64,000 nt of DNA from Gimesia sp. (GTDB lineage: Bacteria; Planctomycetota; Planctomycetia; Planctomycetales; Planctomycetaceae). Of this stretch, positions 37,701 to 46,783 are shown piece by piece. A program made the position numbers and the translations under genes. Under the pieces are notes generated by a model. That model worked only from the letters and a program-made list of their open reading frames with translations. It was not told where the DNA came from and did not search any database. The DNA lies in the NCBI RefSeq assembly GCF_040219335.1, contig NZ_JAVJSQ010000014.1:62001-126000 (forward strand), read 5' to 3'. How positions within the stretch are numbered: position 1 is the stretch's first letter; each line of letters starts with the position of its first letter.

Positions 37701-39706
37701 TGATTCAGTTGGTAATTATTGGAATCTACTTGAGTTTGCTGCTGTTTCTGGGCGTGTTCTCCAGTCGTCTGTTTAAAGGAACCAGTAAGGACTACATGCT
37801 CGCCAGTCATTCGATTGGGCCCTTTCTGCTGCTGATGTCGATCTTCGGCACCACGATGACCGCCTTCGCACTGGTCGGCTCCAGTGGTGAAGCCTACAAA
37901 GAAGGGGTCGGCGTCTATGGGATGCTCGCCTCCTCCAGCGGGATCATCCACTCGCTCTGCTTCTTCCTGCTCGGAATCAAACTCTGGTCCTGGGGACATA
38001 AATACGGTTACACCACCCAGATTCAGTTCTTCCGCGAACGTCTGGAAAGCGACAAGATCGGTGTGATCCTCTTCCCGATTCTCGTCGGCCTGGTAATTCC
38101 TTACCTGCTGATCGGTGTCATGTCTTCGGGCGTGGTCATCAGCAGTATTACGGAAGGCGCGTTCGACAGCGCTTTCGCCGCCTACGATTACGGCATTCCT
38201 CCCTGGCTCGGTTCGCTGGTCATCAGCCTCGTCGTGCTGATCTACGTCTTCTTCGGCGGGATGCGGGGAACCGCCTGGGCTAACACATTCCAGACCATCG
38301 TGTTCATGATACTCGGCGTCGTCACCTTCTTCGTCATCTCCACCAAACTGGGTGGCCTGCAGGCTGCCAGCGACGCGGTGCTTGAAAAGAACCCCTCGAA
38401 GCTCATGCGAGCCGTCGATCCCAAAGACCGCGCCGCTTATGCGAAACGCTACGAGATCTGGACCCTGATCGCGAAATACAATTACGCGACCCGCGTCCTC
38501 AAAACACTGACACTCACTCCCGAGCAGAAAGCCGCAGCTTATGAGGAATTCAAACCCCGTATGCCCAACTGGCAGATGACTGCCGAAGCCGTCTACGCTG
38601 CCAAGAACGGTCTCTACGAACTGACCACCGAACAGACCAACAGAGCCCTGCTCAAACAAGACGACCGCGTCACGCCGGACCCCTTCCCCGAGAAGTGGAC
38701 CACCGACCTGATGTCGCATCATGCCCTGCAGGAGTATCCGCGGAAAGCTAACGCGGAAGACGAACAGGCGATGCTGATCTTCGGCGATAAAATCGGTCAC
38801 CCCAACCACGACCTGGATCCCAACGATCCTTCCAAAGGTAAAAAGTGGACGATCAAAAAAGCGCTCGGCGTTTACCGGGCCACCAACTGGGCTCCCGATG
38901 CACCGCATCCGATGAGCAAGCTCGTCTTCTTTACTTACTTCTTCGTTCCCCTCTCGGTCGGGATGTTCCCCCACCTGTTCCAGCACTGGCTCACCGCCCG
39001 TTCTGCAGGGACGTTCAAACTTCCCGTGGTCGCACACCCGCTGTTCATCATGATTGTCTGGGTTCCCTGCGTCCTGGTCGGTGTCTGGGCAACCTCCGCC
39101 ACCTTCAACGGGGCACCGCTCTTCCCGCCACACTTCCCGGCGAACGCGGTCCTCGCGGCGATGGTAAAGAAGATGACTTCCCCCGTTCTCGCCGGCTTCC
39201 TGACAGCAGGGATTCTGGCGGCCATCATGTCTTCGCTGGACAGTCAGTTCCTCTGTATCGGCACCATGTTTACCGAAGACATTGTCGTACATTATGGAGG
39301 AAAAGACCGTTTTACAGATAAACAGGTTGTCCTCATGGCCCGGACCTTTATTATTCTGGTGGTAGCCATCACCTATGGTTTCAGTCTGCTGGAACCGCGG
39401 CGGGTCTTTACCCTGGGTGTCTGGTGCTTCAGCGGGTTTTCCAGCCTGTTCCCCATCATCTTTGCTGCGGTCTACTGGAAACGCCTCACCAAGCCCGGCG
39501 CTTATGCAGGTGTCCTGGTCGCCTTCGGTACCTGGCTCTACCTGTTTAAAGAAGCCGGTTACGCCTTGAAGCCGAACTACACCTTCCTGGGCATGATGCC
39601 GGTAGCCACCATGGTTGTCGCCTCTGCGGTCGCCATGATCCTGGTCTCCCTGGTCACCAGACCTCCCAGCAAGGAAACCCTCGTGCGGTTCTTCCCGGAA
39701 GACTGA
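37700..39706 (+). CDS. Sodium:solute symporter family transporter with large soluble insertion
   Basis: A 668-residue SSS-family transporter. Core helices include IYLSLLLFLGVFSSRLFKG, LLLMSIFGTTMTAFALVGSS and GFLTAGILAAIMSSLDSQFL, the last being a typical SSS motif. Family members usually have about 480-560 residues. Here about 190 hydrophilic residues (roughly 214-403) interrupt the membrane helices before LVFFTYFFVPLSVGMFPHL. The substrate is unknown. It pairs with the preceding DUF3311-like gene and ends in a strong terminator. Confidence 0.9.
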   Translation: MIQLVIIGIYLSLLLFLGVFSSRLFKGTSKDYMLASHSIGPFLLLMSIFGTTMTAFALVGSSGEAYKEGVGVYGMLASSSGIIHSLCFFLLGIKLWSWGHKYGYTTQIQFFRERLESDKIGVILFPILVGLVIPYLLIGVMSSGVVISSITEGAFDSAFAAYDYGIPPWLGSLVISLVVLIYVFFGGMRGTAWANTFQTIVFMILGVVTFFVISTKLGGLQAASDAVLEKNPSKLMRAVDPKDRAAYAKRYEIWTLIAKYNYATRVLKTLTLTPEQKAAAYEEFKPRMPNWQMTAEAVYAAKNGLYELTTEQTNRALLKQDDRVTPDPFPEKWTTDLMSHHALQEYPRKANAEDEQAMLIFGDKIGHPNHDLDPNDPSKGKKWTIKKALGVYRATNWAPDAPHPMSKLVFFTYFFVPLSVGMFPHLFQHWLTARSAGTFKLPVVAHPLFIMIVWVPCVLVGVWATSATFNGAPLFPPHFPANAVLAAMVKKMTSPVLAGFLTAGILAAIMSSLDSQFLCIGTMFTEDIVVHYGGKDRFTDKQVVLMARTFIILVVAITYGFSLLEPRRVFTLGVWCFSGFSSLFPIIFAAVYWKRLTKPGAYAGVLVAFGTWLYLFKEAGYALKPNYTFLGMMPVATMVVASAVAMILVSLVTRPPSKETLVRFFPED

Positions 39707-39740
39707 TTCCCCGGAATCGCCTGTAACAGGTTTTAATCTC

Positions 39741-39779
39741 ACAGCAGACTGCAGGTTTAAGGCCGCAGTCTGCTGTTTT
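39741..39779 (+). terminator. Intrinsic terminator after the symporter gene
   Basis: ACAGCAGACTGC and GCAGTCTGCTGT form a perfect 12-bp stem with a 12-nt loop, ending in a short TTTT run. It lies 34 nt after the symporter stop. Confidence 0.85.
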
Positions 39780-39800
39780 CTGATTTCTATTGAGAGATGC

Positions 39801-40232
39801 ATGTCCTGCACTTTTAAAACAATTCGCCGTGTGGAATTTCACGAAACGGACATGGCCGGCATTGTCCACTTCTCCAACTTCTACAAATATATGGAACAGG
39901 CCGAGCACGAATACTATCGCTCACTCGGCATGACCATCGTCGATAAACAGCCCGACGGCTCCGTCATCGGCTGGCCGCGGGTCTCCGCCCAATGCTCTTT
40001 TGAATCTCCCGCTTTCTACGGTGATCTCCTCGAGATTCGTCTCACCATCGAACGGGTCGGCGTCAAATCGCTGACTATCGAATACGACTTCTGGCGGGAC
40101 GAAACCAAAATCGCCAAAGGACGCATGAAAACCGTCTGCTGCCATTTCACGCATGGCGAACCGATGAAGTCCATCGAGATCCCCGAGTGGATTCAACAGA
40201 AAATTGAAGACTCACAGCATCCCACAACCTGA
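39801..40232 (+). CDS. Acyl-CoA thioesterase, YbgC/4HBT family
   Basis: A 143-residue hotdog-fold protein. The 4-hydroxybenzoyl-CoA thioesterase pattern is clear: FHETDMAGIVHFSNFYKYME, with Asp as the catalytic residue. It hydrolyses acyl-CoA thioesters; the chain type is unknown. It is 20 nt upstream of the ABC ATPase gene, so they may be co-transcribed. Confidence 0.88.
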   Translation: MSCTFKTIRRVEFHETDMAGIVHFSNFYKYMEQAEHEYYRSLGMTIVDKQPDGSVIGWPRVSAQCSFESPAFYGDLLEIRLTIERVGVKSLTIEYDFWRDETKIAKGRMKTVCCHFTHGEPMKSIEIPEWIQQKIEDSQHPTT

Positions 40233-40252
40233 CTCTACCGGCAGGGACTGAC

Positions 40253-40945
40253 ATGAATGACGCTCCCGAGCAATTAGTTGTCCGCAACTTAACCAAACAG
40301 TTCACCCTCGCCGATGAATCGCTGTCGATTCTCGCCGGCGTGGATCTCACCCTCAACCGCGGCGAGGCGCTCGCCATTACCGGCCCCTCCGGTTCCGGCA
40401 AAAGCACGCTGCTCTACATCCTCGGCGTGCTCGATCAGCCCACCGCGGGTGAAGTCATCCAGTTCAACCAGAATCCGTTCGTCCTCAGCGCCAAGGAACA
40501 GGCCGAGTTTCGCAACCAGAATATCGGTTTCATCTTTCAGGACCATCACCTGATGCCTCAGTTCTCGGTTCTCGAAAATGTCCTGATTCCCACCATGGTT
40601 CACCAGGGATCATCCAGCGACGCCGAGGAACGTGCCCGCCATCTGCTGGAACGTGTCGGGCTCAAAGATCGACTCAATCATCGTCCCGCCCAGATTTCCG
40701 GCGGCGAACGCCAGCGGGTCGCAGTCTGTCGGGCGTTGATCAATAATCCGCGTCTGCTGCTCGCTGACGAACCCACAGGAAACCTGGACCGGGCCAATAC
40801 CGAATCCATCGGCAAACTGCTGCTGGAAATCAACCAGGAACAGAACACCATTCTGATCTGCGTCACCCACAGCAGCGAACTGGCGGCCCTCTTTCCGCAA
40901 CATCAAAGATTACGCGACGGTCTCCTCGTGACCGAATCGGTCTGA
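40253..40945 (+). CDS. ABC transporter ATP-binding protein, LolD/MacB type
   Basis: A 230-residue ATPase. Walker A GPSGSGKST (residues 44-52), Q-loop FIFQDHHLMPQFSVLENV, signature ISGGERQRVAVCRAL and Walker B LLLADEPTGNLD. The LMPQ/LTVLENV style and size match the LolD/MacB/FtsE group, which partner FtsX-like permeases. The large FtsX-type permease follows 34 nt downstream. Confidence 0.93.
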   Translation: MNDAPEQLVVRNLTKQFTLADESLSILAGVDLTLNRGEALAITGPSGSGKSTLLYILGVLDQPTAGEVIQFNQNPFVLSAKEQAEFRNQNIGFIFQDHHLMPQFSVLENVLIPTMVHQGSSSDAEERARHLLERVGLKDRLNHRPAQISGGERQRVAVCRALINNPRLLLADEPTGNLDRANTESIGKLLLEINQEQNTILICVTHSSELAALFPQHQRLRDGLLVTESV

Positions 40946-40979
40946 AATCGAATGTTCTAACTGCAGAAGAGTTCGAGTT

Positions 40980-43900
40980 ATGAATCAAGCGCGCTTTGTC
41001 ATCAAAAGTCTGACTTATCACTGGCGCACCAACCTCGCCGTACTCCTCGGAGTCATCGCGGCCACCGCAGTGATCGGCGGCGCCCTCATCGTCGGCGATT
41101 CCGTTCGCGCCAGCCTCAGACAGATGACACTCGACCGTCTCGGCAAAATCGACTACGTCGTCTCCGGTCACCGCTTCTTCCGCGAACAGCTGGCCGACGA
41201 TCTGCAGAAATCCTCCGCTCTCCCGGAAAGCATCGAAACCATCGCCCCGGCGCTCGTGCTTCGTGGCGCGCTGGAAAAGAACCGGGAAGACCTGCACCTC
41301 CGCGTCGGCCAGGTCAACATTTTCGGCACCGATGAACGTCTCTGGTCGCTCCTCGATCATGGCGACATCCCTGCCCCCGAAGACGATCAGGCGATCCTCA
41401 ACTCCCGCGTCGCAGAGCAGCTCGAAGCCTCGGTTGGCGATCAGATTACCCTCTGGATCGAACTCCCTTCCGCCATTCCCCGCGATTCGCTCCTGGGTGA
41501 GAAAGAAGAACAGTCGGTCGAAATCACCCTCACCGTCAGCCAGATTCTCGACGAAGACTCCAAGGCCGGACGCCTCGCTCTGCTCCCCAATCAACAGCTC
41601 CCGCTCGACCTGTTTCTCTCGCTCGACACTCTGCAGGCCGCGCTCGACCTCGATGAGATTCAACCCTCTCGCCGCGATCCGAAACAACGGCCCACCCGGG
41701 TCAACTCCCTCTTTTTCAGCTCCCACGCGGAATCGATCCCTGACTCCCCCCAGTCCCGCATCGTCGCGCAGGGCCTGGAAGCGGCTCTCAAACAGAACCT
41801 CACTCTCGCAGACCTGAACCTCAAAATCATCCCCCACGCGGAACGGAACTACCTCTCGCTCGAAAGCGAGCAGATGATCCTCGACCCGCAGATCGAACAG
41901 GCCGGCCGTGCAGCTGCGAAAAAACTCGGCGTCGCCACCTCGCCCGTCATGGTTTACATCGCCAACGAATTCAGTCCGCTGAAAACCCCCACCGGCGAGG
42001 AAAAAACGCCCTACTCCATGTATTCCATCGTCGCTGGCCTCGACTTCCCCGAGCAGCCACCGTTCGGCCCTTTTAAATTCATCGGCGCTAAACCAAAACT
42101 TCCGCTCAAGGAAAACGAAATCGTCCTCAACGAATGGCTGGCCAACGACCTTAAGACCAAAGTCGGCGATCAACTGCGGATGAAATACCACGTCGTCGGC
42201 TCCCGGGGAGAACTCCCCGAAGTCGAACAGAACTTCACCGTCGCCGGCATCGTTGCCCTCGATGGCACTCCCGCTGCCGACCGCAAGCTGACGCCCGACA
42301 TGGAAGGCATCACCGATGCAGACACCTTCGGCGACTGGGAACAGCCCTTCCCCATGAAACTCGATAAAGTCACCGACCGCGATGAAGAATACTGGGACAA
42401 ATATAAAGCCACTCCCAAAGCGTTCCTCGCGCTGGAAACCGCCCAGACGCTCTGGAACAGCCGCTACGGCACTTTGACATCGCTCCGCTTCGCAACCCTG
42501 CCCGACAAGAACACGGAGGAAACATCGTCCGCGTTCGCCGCGTCTCTGCTCAGCAATATCGACGTTCTCAAAATGGGGCTCGCCGTTCAGCCCATCAAAT
42601 TTCTCGGACTGGCTGCCGCCAGTGGAACCACCGATTTCAGTGGCCTGTTTATCGGTTTCAGCTTCTTCATCATCCTCTCGGCCATCATACTCATTCGGCT
42701 GCTGTTCAAGCTGGGCGTCGATCGTCGCGTCTCTTCCATCGGCCTGCTCTCTGCTATCGGCTTTACCCCCGCACAGGTCAGGCAGATCATTTTCAAGGAA
42801 GCCCTCCTCGCCATCCTCTCCGGAGGCATCCTCGGTATCCTGGCTGCCATCGGCTATGCATCGCTCATGTTGTATGGTCTCAGAACCTGGTGGATCGGCG
42901 CCATCGGCACCCGCTTCCTGTTCGTTGACCTGACTCCCCAGAGTCTCGCCATCGGCTTTCTGATCGCGGTCTTCTTCTCTGGCTTCGTGATCTGGAAATC
43001 GATGTCCGAACTGAAACAGATCTCGATTCGCGGCCTCCTGTCCGGCGTGAACAGTCCCGACCAGGAACCGGCTCGCGCCGCAAAACGCGTCGGCCTCACC
43101 TGGAAGATCTCCACGGTCCTCGCGCTCGTACTGGTCCTCGCCACCGTGACCGGAATCATTCCCAAACAGGAAGCCTTTTCCGGCTTCTCCCTGCAGACGG
43201 TCTGCTTCTTCCTGGTAGGAACGCTCTCGCTGGTCGCCAGCCTCAGCTTCCTCTCCAGTTTTCTCCGCACCGATTCCACCACCCCCATCCAGGGGAACGG
43301 CGGCTTCGCTCTGATGAAGCTCGGCTTCCGCAACGCCGGCCGCTTCCGTCAACGCAGCGTCCTCACCACCGCACTCATTGCCTCGGCCACCTTTGTTCTA
43401 GTCTCCGTCGCCGCCGGACATCGTAACCCCGCCGTCGAAGAACCCGACAAAGACTCCGGTAACGGCGGCTTCACACTCGTCGCGGAAACCTCGTCCCCGC
43501 TGATCTTTGACCTCAACACAGTCGACGGTCGTGATAAAATGCTCGTCAACGCTCCCGACGATCCCGAAACGAAACGGCTGCTCAAGGAAATGCAAGCGAT
43601 CCCCTTCCGCGTCAAGCCGGGCGAGAACGCCAGCTGCCTGAATATCTATCAAACCACCGTCCCCACTATCCTCGGCGTACCGCAGGAACTCATCGAGCGG
43701 GGCGGCTTCAAATTCGCCGACACCCCGGGCGACAATCCCTGGGAACTGCTCAACCAGCCGCAGGAAGATGGTTCCATCCCCGCGCTGGGTGATATGAATA
43801 CGCTCATGTACAGCCTCCATAAAGGCATCGGCGCCAGTGTCGGCATTCCTTCCGACGAACGCCCCGAACACGAATTGAAAATCAAAGGCATGTTCGATGG

Positions 43901-44489
43901 CAGCATCTTCCAGGGCGTCCTGCTCATCTCGGAACAGCACTTCCAGCAGCTCTTCCCCGAACAGGCCGGCTTCCAGTATTTCCTGATTGAAGTCCCCACG
44001 AAAGATGCCATGCAGCTCTCCTCCATCCTCGAGACTGGTCTCACCGAATACGGCTTCGATGCCGACCTCGTCGCCAATCGTCTCGCTGACTTCCTCGCCG
44101 TCCAGAACACGTACCTCTCCACATTCCAGACACTGGGCGGCCTCGGTCTCCTCCTCGGCACCCTGGGGCTGGCAACCGTCATGCTGCGAAACGTCGTAGA
44201 ACGAAGAAGCGAACTGGCCCTGCTCCGCGCCGTCGGGATGACTGGCTCCAATGTCGCGTTGATCGTCCTCGCAGAAAACGCCTTCCTGCTGATCTGGGGA
44301 CTCGCGTCCGGCATCGTCTCAGCTCTGCTGGCGATGCTGCCACACCTGCTCTCGACTGGCGCGGATATCCCCTGGTTCAGCGGCATGCTGATCCTGCTCG
44401 CGGTGCTGATTACCGGTATGCTGTCTGCCTTTTTCGCAGTCCTCTCCGCGGTCCAGGCTCCCATCCTGGCGACGCTGAGATCGCATTAA
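40980..44489 (+). CDS. Large FtsX-like ABC transporter permease
   Basis: A 1169-residue membrane protein. An N-terminal anchor (NLAVLLGVIAATAVIGGALI) precedes a long extracytoplasmic region (~45-545). A first FtsX-type set follows (SGLFIGFSFFIILSAIILIR, with RRVSSIGLLSAIGFTPAQVR), then a second soluble region. A second FtsX set lies at the C-terminus (TLGGLGLLLGTLGLATVMLR, with RRSELALLRAVGMTGSN). Such two-half permeases are used for mechanotransmission or lipid/macromolecule export. The substrate is unknown. The ATPase gene is directly upstream. Confidence 0.9.
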   Translation: MNQARFVIKSLTYHWRTNLAVLLGVIAATAVIGGALIVGDSVRASLRQMTLDRLGKIDYVVSGHRFFREQLADDLQKSSALPESIETIAPALVLRGALEKNREDLHLRVGQVNIFGTDERLWSLLDHGDIPAPEDDQAILNSRVAEQLEASVGDQITLWIELPSAIPRDSLLGEKEEQSVEITLTVSQILDEDSKAGRLALLPNQQLPLDLFLSLDTLQAALDLDEIQPSRRDPKQRPTRVNSLFFSSHAESIPDSPQSRIVAQGLEAALKQNLTLADLNLKIIPHAERNYLSLESEQMILDPQIEQAGRAAAKKLGVATSPVMVYIANEFSPLKTPTGEEKTPYSMYSIVAGLDFPEQPPFGPFKFIGAKPKLPLKENEIVLNEWLANDLKTKVGDQLRMKYHVVGSRGELPEVEQNFTVAGIVALDGTPAADRKLTPDMEGITDADTFGDWEQPFPMKLDKVTDRDEEYWDKYKATPKAFLALETAQTLWNSRYGTLTSLRFATLPDKNTEETSSAFAASLLSNIDVLKMGLAVQPIKFLGLAAASGTTDFSGLFIGFSFFIILSAIILIRLLFKLGVDRRVSSIGLLSAIGFTPAQVRQIIFKEALLAILSGGILGILAAIGYASLMLYGLRTWWIGAIGTRFLFVDLTPQSLAIGFLIAVFFSGFVIWKSMSELKQISIRGLLSGVNSPDQEPARAAKRVGLTWKISTVLALVLVLATVTGIIPKQEAFSGFSLQTVCFFLVGTLSLVASLSFLSSFLRTDSTTPIQGNGGFALMKLGFRNAGRFRQRSVLTTALIASATFVLVSVAAGHRNPAVEEPDKDSGNGGFTLVAETSSPLIFDLNTVDGRDKMLVNAPDDPETKRLLKEMQAIPFRVKPGENASCLNIYQTTVPTILGVPQELIERGGFKFADTPGDNPWELLNQPQEDGSIPALGDMNTLMYSLHKGIGASVGIPSDERPEHELKIKGMFDGSIFQGVLLISEQHFQQLFPEQAGFQYFLIEVPTKDAMQLSSILETGLTEYGFDADLVANRLADFLAVQNTYLSTFQTLGGLGLLLGTLGLATVMLRNVVERRSELALLRAVGMTGSNVALIVLAENAFLLIWGLASGIVSALLAMLPHLLSTGADIPWFSGMLILLAVLITGMLSAFFAVLSAVQAPILATLRSH

Positions 44490-44570
44490 ACACCGATAGA
44501 AACCCCCGTCTGGTGGGTGCTGATTGTTCAGAACGGCGAGAGCATGTCAACAACGGTTACCAGCAACGGC

Positions 44571-44813
44571 TCACGATGCGGATTTGCGCTCCAGTAGTTT
44601 GGCGACGATGTAGGCGAGTGTACCTGCACTCAAAGCAGACAGCACGACCGCAATCCCCAACGATCCCCAGTCGCCCGCCGATTCTCGAAAGGCCTCACGA
44701 ATTTCCCGGCTGACAACGAAACCGAAAAAGAGACCGATGGATAAAGCCACCATCTGATATTTAGGCACCGCCTGGTTCACATCGGCTTTGCTCTCTTCTG
44801 ATTCATTCGTCAT
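44571..44813 (-). CDS. Small two-helix membrane protein
   Basis: An 80-residue protein starting at ATG 44813 (AAAGGG upstream); an upstream ATG at 44849 lacks a site. Two hydrophobic segments are visible: YQMVALSIGLFFGFVVS and LGIAVVLSALSAGTLAYIVA, joined by a charged loop. No family was recognised. Confidence 0.55.
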   Translation of the reverse strand: MTNESEESKADVNQAVPKYQMVALSIGLFFGFVVSREIREAFRESAGDWGSLGIAVVLSALSAGTLAYIVAKLLERKSAS

Positions 44814-45142
44814 CACAAGCCCTTTCAACTCCAGTCCGTCAAACGACACTCAGCTGTAAGTAATCCTAACACATCCCGATCACTGCACGAAACATTTTTT
44901 CAGAACGGCCCCTGCGCCACTGAACTTTCCGCACTCCCAGCTGAACAGACTCCCCTTGTTCCCCACCTGCCGAAGCGTATGCTGTTCCCTTTCTGGCTCG
45001 CGCGCGAGGCACGTCAACACACACGGGAACATCCAGCATCACTGTCTCAACAACACCTGAATCACCATCGATTTTCACTCTGGTTTCAGGGGAACAATTC
45101 GCACCAGCTCGCAATTTCCCCCCTAGGCAGCCAGGCCACAGC

Positions 45143-45229
45143 GGGACAAACGCCGGACAGATCGGGACAAAATCCGAGACACACCAGGACAAAATCCCGG
45201 ACACAAGAGGACAAAATTCTGTCTTGACC
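45143..45229. repeat. Imperfect 21-22 bp tandem repeat with GGGACAAA/AGGACAAA cores
   Basis: The core begins at 45143, 45164, 45186 and 45208 (periods 21, 22, 22). Each of the first three is followed by a CCGGACA-like half-unit. The repeat does not match any coding frame with a product. It could be a protein-binding array. Confidence 0.75.
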
Positions 45230-45358
45230 CCCACGCGCCCTTCCACACAATCAGCCTCACTCCGGGAAACGGTTAACATGCCCGGAAGCACTTTAGAAAA
45301 CCAGCAAGAGAAAAGGATCAGTTCCATCACAAACACTCGACGATCAATTCCACTAAAC

Positions 45359-45384
45359 GTAGGGGCGACCCTGTGTGGTCGCCC
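45359..45384 (+). repeat. GTAG-plus-hairpin REP-like element (copy 1)
   Basis: GTAG is followed by GGGCGACC-CTGTGT-GGTCGCCC, a perfect 8-bp stem. The copy at 57668 has the same GTAG, the same flank AAAC, the same loop size and a different but fully paired stem. GTAG next to a hairpin is the hallmark of REP elements mobilised by Y1 (RAYT) transposases. Confidence 0.75.
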
Positions 45385-45468
45385 GCCTCGCGACAGCCCG
45401 CATGCTCTGATTCATGATGGGAATTCATAGAACACCCCCTCATGAGCGCCTTGCCGCTCATAGAATCG

Positions 45469-45516
45469 AGCGAGCCCGAATGCCATCCGGGCCGAGCACA
45501 GCGTGCAGGCGGTCGC
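45469..45516 (+). repeat. Half REP-like element (divergent copy)
   Basis: AGCCCGAATGCCATCCGGGC forms a near-perfect hairpin followed by GCAC-AGC-GTGC, another tri-loop hairpin, then CAGGCGGTC. It matches the left half of the inverted REP pairs at 47966 and 50095 with several changes. Confidence 0.6.
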
Positions 45517-45568
45517 AACAACCTGCCCCAACCCAAAACCGAAGCTCCCCACAGCAAAGGATTCACCC

Positions 45569-46015
45569 ATGACCGAACCCACAACTCCTCCCCGCAGATA
45601 TCTCTCCCGAGACGAACAGACCGTCGTCGTCCGCCTCATCCAGAAAATGATCGCCCTCGGCAGATACGCGTCCGACATCAAAACCGCGATCGCCACCCGT
45701 TACAATCTCAGCCGTCGCTCCGCCACACGCTATCTCCACCGTGCCCGTCGCGAAATGCAGGAATTCGTCGAACGCAAAGACGACGAACACCGCACCGATT
45801 CCTTTTACTTCTACCGCAGCATCATCGAAGACCCGGAATCATCCCGGCACGAACGCCTCCGCGCCTGCGAACGCATCGACAAACTCCTGGGCATCGAACT
45901 CACCGTCAAGTACACCCAGAGCCGAAACTTCAACAAGTCCATCGAAGAGATCGAGAACATGACCGACGAAGAGCTCAACGACTACTACAACAAGCTCAAG
46001 AAAAAATACAGCTGA
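45569..46015 (+). CDS. HTH protein resembling phage terminase small subunits
   Basis: A 148-residue basic/helical protein. The start is ATG 45569 (TEPTTPPRRYLSRDEQ); the frame upstream overlaps the half REP element. A helix-turn-helix is visible at about residues 35-65 (DIKTAIATRYNLSRRSATRY). Later come ERIDKLLGIE and a Lys-rich tail. The architecture (N-terminal HTH, central helices) resembles terminase small subunits or homeodomain-like DNA-binding proteins. No large terminase or capsid gene is near, so it is an orphan. Confidence in a DNA-binding role is fair; in a phage origin, low. Confidence 0.6.
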   Translation: MTEPTTPPRRYLSRDEQTVVVRLIQKMIALGRYASDIKTAIATRYNLSRRSATRYLHRARREMQEFVERKDDEHRTDSFYFYRSIIEDPESSRHERLRACERIDKLLGIELTVKYTQSRNFNKSIEEIENMTDEELNDYYNKLKKKYS

Positions 46016-46215
46016 CCCCGAATCCTAACCAAAGGCACCCCCCAGGCGAGGTACACCTGCAGCACCAGTGAAAACCGAGCATAAGGTTCAGATCCCCAGT
46101 GATGCCAGGTAATGTGCATGAGGGGCTTTACAACACGATGCGCAGATTCACCCACATGGCTCTACAACAGACCTGCAGAAAACACAGCGCCAGCACAACA
46201 GACCCATTAGCCGCA

Positions 46216-46253
46216 GGGCCTTAGCCCCGGTTGAAACAACTTTGGTATCAACC
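46216..46253. repeat. Two adjacent hairpins
   Basis: GGGC-CTTA-GCCC at 46216-46227 is followed by GGTTGA...TCAACC at 46229-46253. The flank CATTAGCCGCAGGGC looks like a repeat class, but no second copy is present in this window. Confidence 0.5.
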
Positions 46254-46284
46254 GTTCAAATAAAAAACACAACCTGGCCACCAC

Positions 46285-46313
46285 TTTCGTGTCTTTCGTG
46301 CTTTTCGTGGTAG
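46285..46313 (-). repeat. CACGAAA-type 9-bp array, copy 1
   Basis: Three TTTCGTG units at 9-bp spacing end in GTAG. Read from the neighbouring gene it is CTACCACGAAA..., starting 5 nt beyond the stop of the zinc-ribbon gene. The flank TGATTGTACTACC includes that stop codon. Confidence 0.8.
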
Positions 46314-46318
46314 TACAA

Positions 46319-46783
46319 TCAAAACCCACATTGTTTGAGTTCATTCTCCAAAGCCAGAAGTTTCTCTGCCTGATTCAGCGCATTCCACCGGTGATGTGTC
46401 ACGTGAGGAATCTCCAGATCAACAATTCGGGGTGGCTCGGCGGCTACATAATGGATGATCTCCTCACCCTCGCAATCAGGACAACGGGGCAGCAGATTCA
46501 TTTGGAATAACCCACCATCCGCATCCGGATCACAGGCCACCCCAAAAATGGTTTGCATAATATCGGACTGTTCCCTGTCACTCAGACTCCTAACACTCGT
46601 TTCCAGGCGAAGTAATCGAGCGACTTCCTCATACACCGGGTCAGTGAGCCCATTTAAATAGCGTTCCGCCCGCCGCGTTTCACTCCGCATCAGAAACTCA
46701 CCATAGACAACGGGAGTCATCTCGTAATGCTCAAACCAGCACTGACAACTACCACACTGATAGCGGTAAATCAGAAAATTCAT
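46319..46783 (-). CDS. Zinc-ribbon hypothetical protein
   Basis: A 154-residue protein. Two Cys pairs (CGSC near residue 10 and CPDC near residue 100) suggest a split zinc ribbon. The middle is helical and charged (RRAERYLNGLTDPVYEEVAR). No family was recognised. The C-terminal residues C-G-F and the TGA stop come from sequence shared with the dispersed repeat that follows, so the 3' end has probably been rewritten by repeat insertion. Confidence 0.6.
   Translation of the reverse strand: MNFLIYRYQCGSCQCWFEHYEMTPVVYGEFLMRSETRRAERYLNGLTDPVYEEVARLLRLETSVRSLSDREQSDIMQTIFGVACDPDADGGLFQMNLLPRCPDCEGEEIIHYVAAEPPRIVDLEIPHVTHHRWNALNQAEKLLALENELKQCGF

Larger units (their letters stand above)
44814..45568. 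other. Repeat-rich intergenic region
   Basis: About 755 nt hold the GGACAAA tandem repeat, a GTAG-hairpin repeat and a half REP-like element, all listed separately. The minus-strand frame 44866-45336 runs straight through the tandem repeat and shows no known domain, so I do not call it a gene. Confidence 0.6.
46016..46318. other. Intergenic region with two hairpins and a TTTCGTG array
   Basis: It holds the hairpins at 46216-46253 and the repeat array at 46285-46313. I see no gene. Confidence 0.5.

Noticed and set aside
37526-39811. 761-codon open frame on the minus strand opposite the symporter gene
   Set aside because: It is antisense to a clear transporter and has Gly/Asp/Arg/His-rich composition typical of the reverse frame of a GC-rich gene. 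No known domain was seen.
40863-43352. 829-codon open frame on the minus strand opposite the FtsX-like permease
   Set aside because: It is a shadow of the permease gene with strongly biased composition (Glu/Gly/Asp/Arg) and no domain.
44866-45336. 156-codon minus-strand frame in the repeat-rich region
   Set aside because: It runs through the GGACAAA tandem repeat, has no ribosome binding site and shows no domain.
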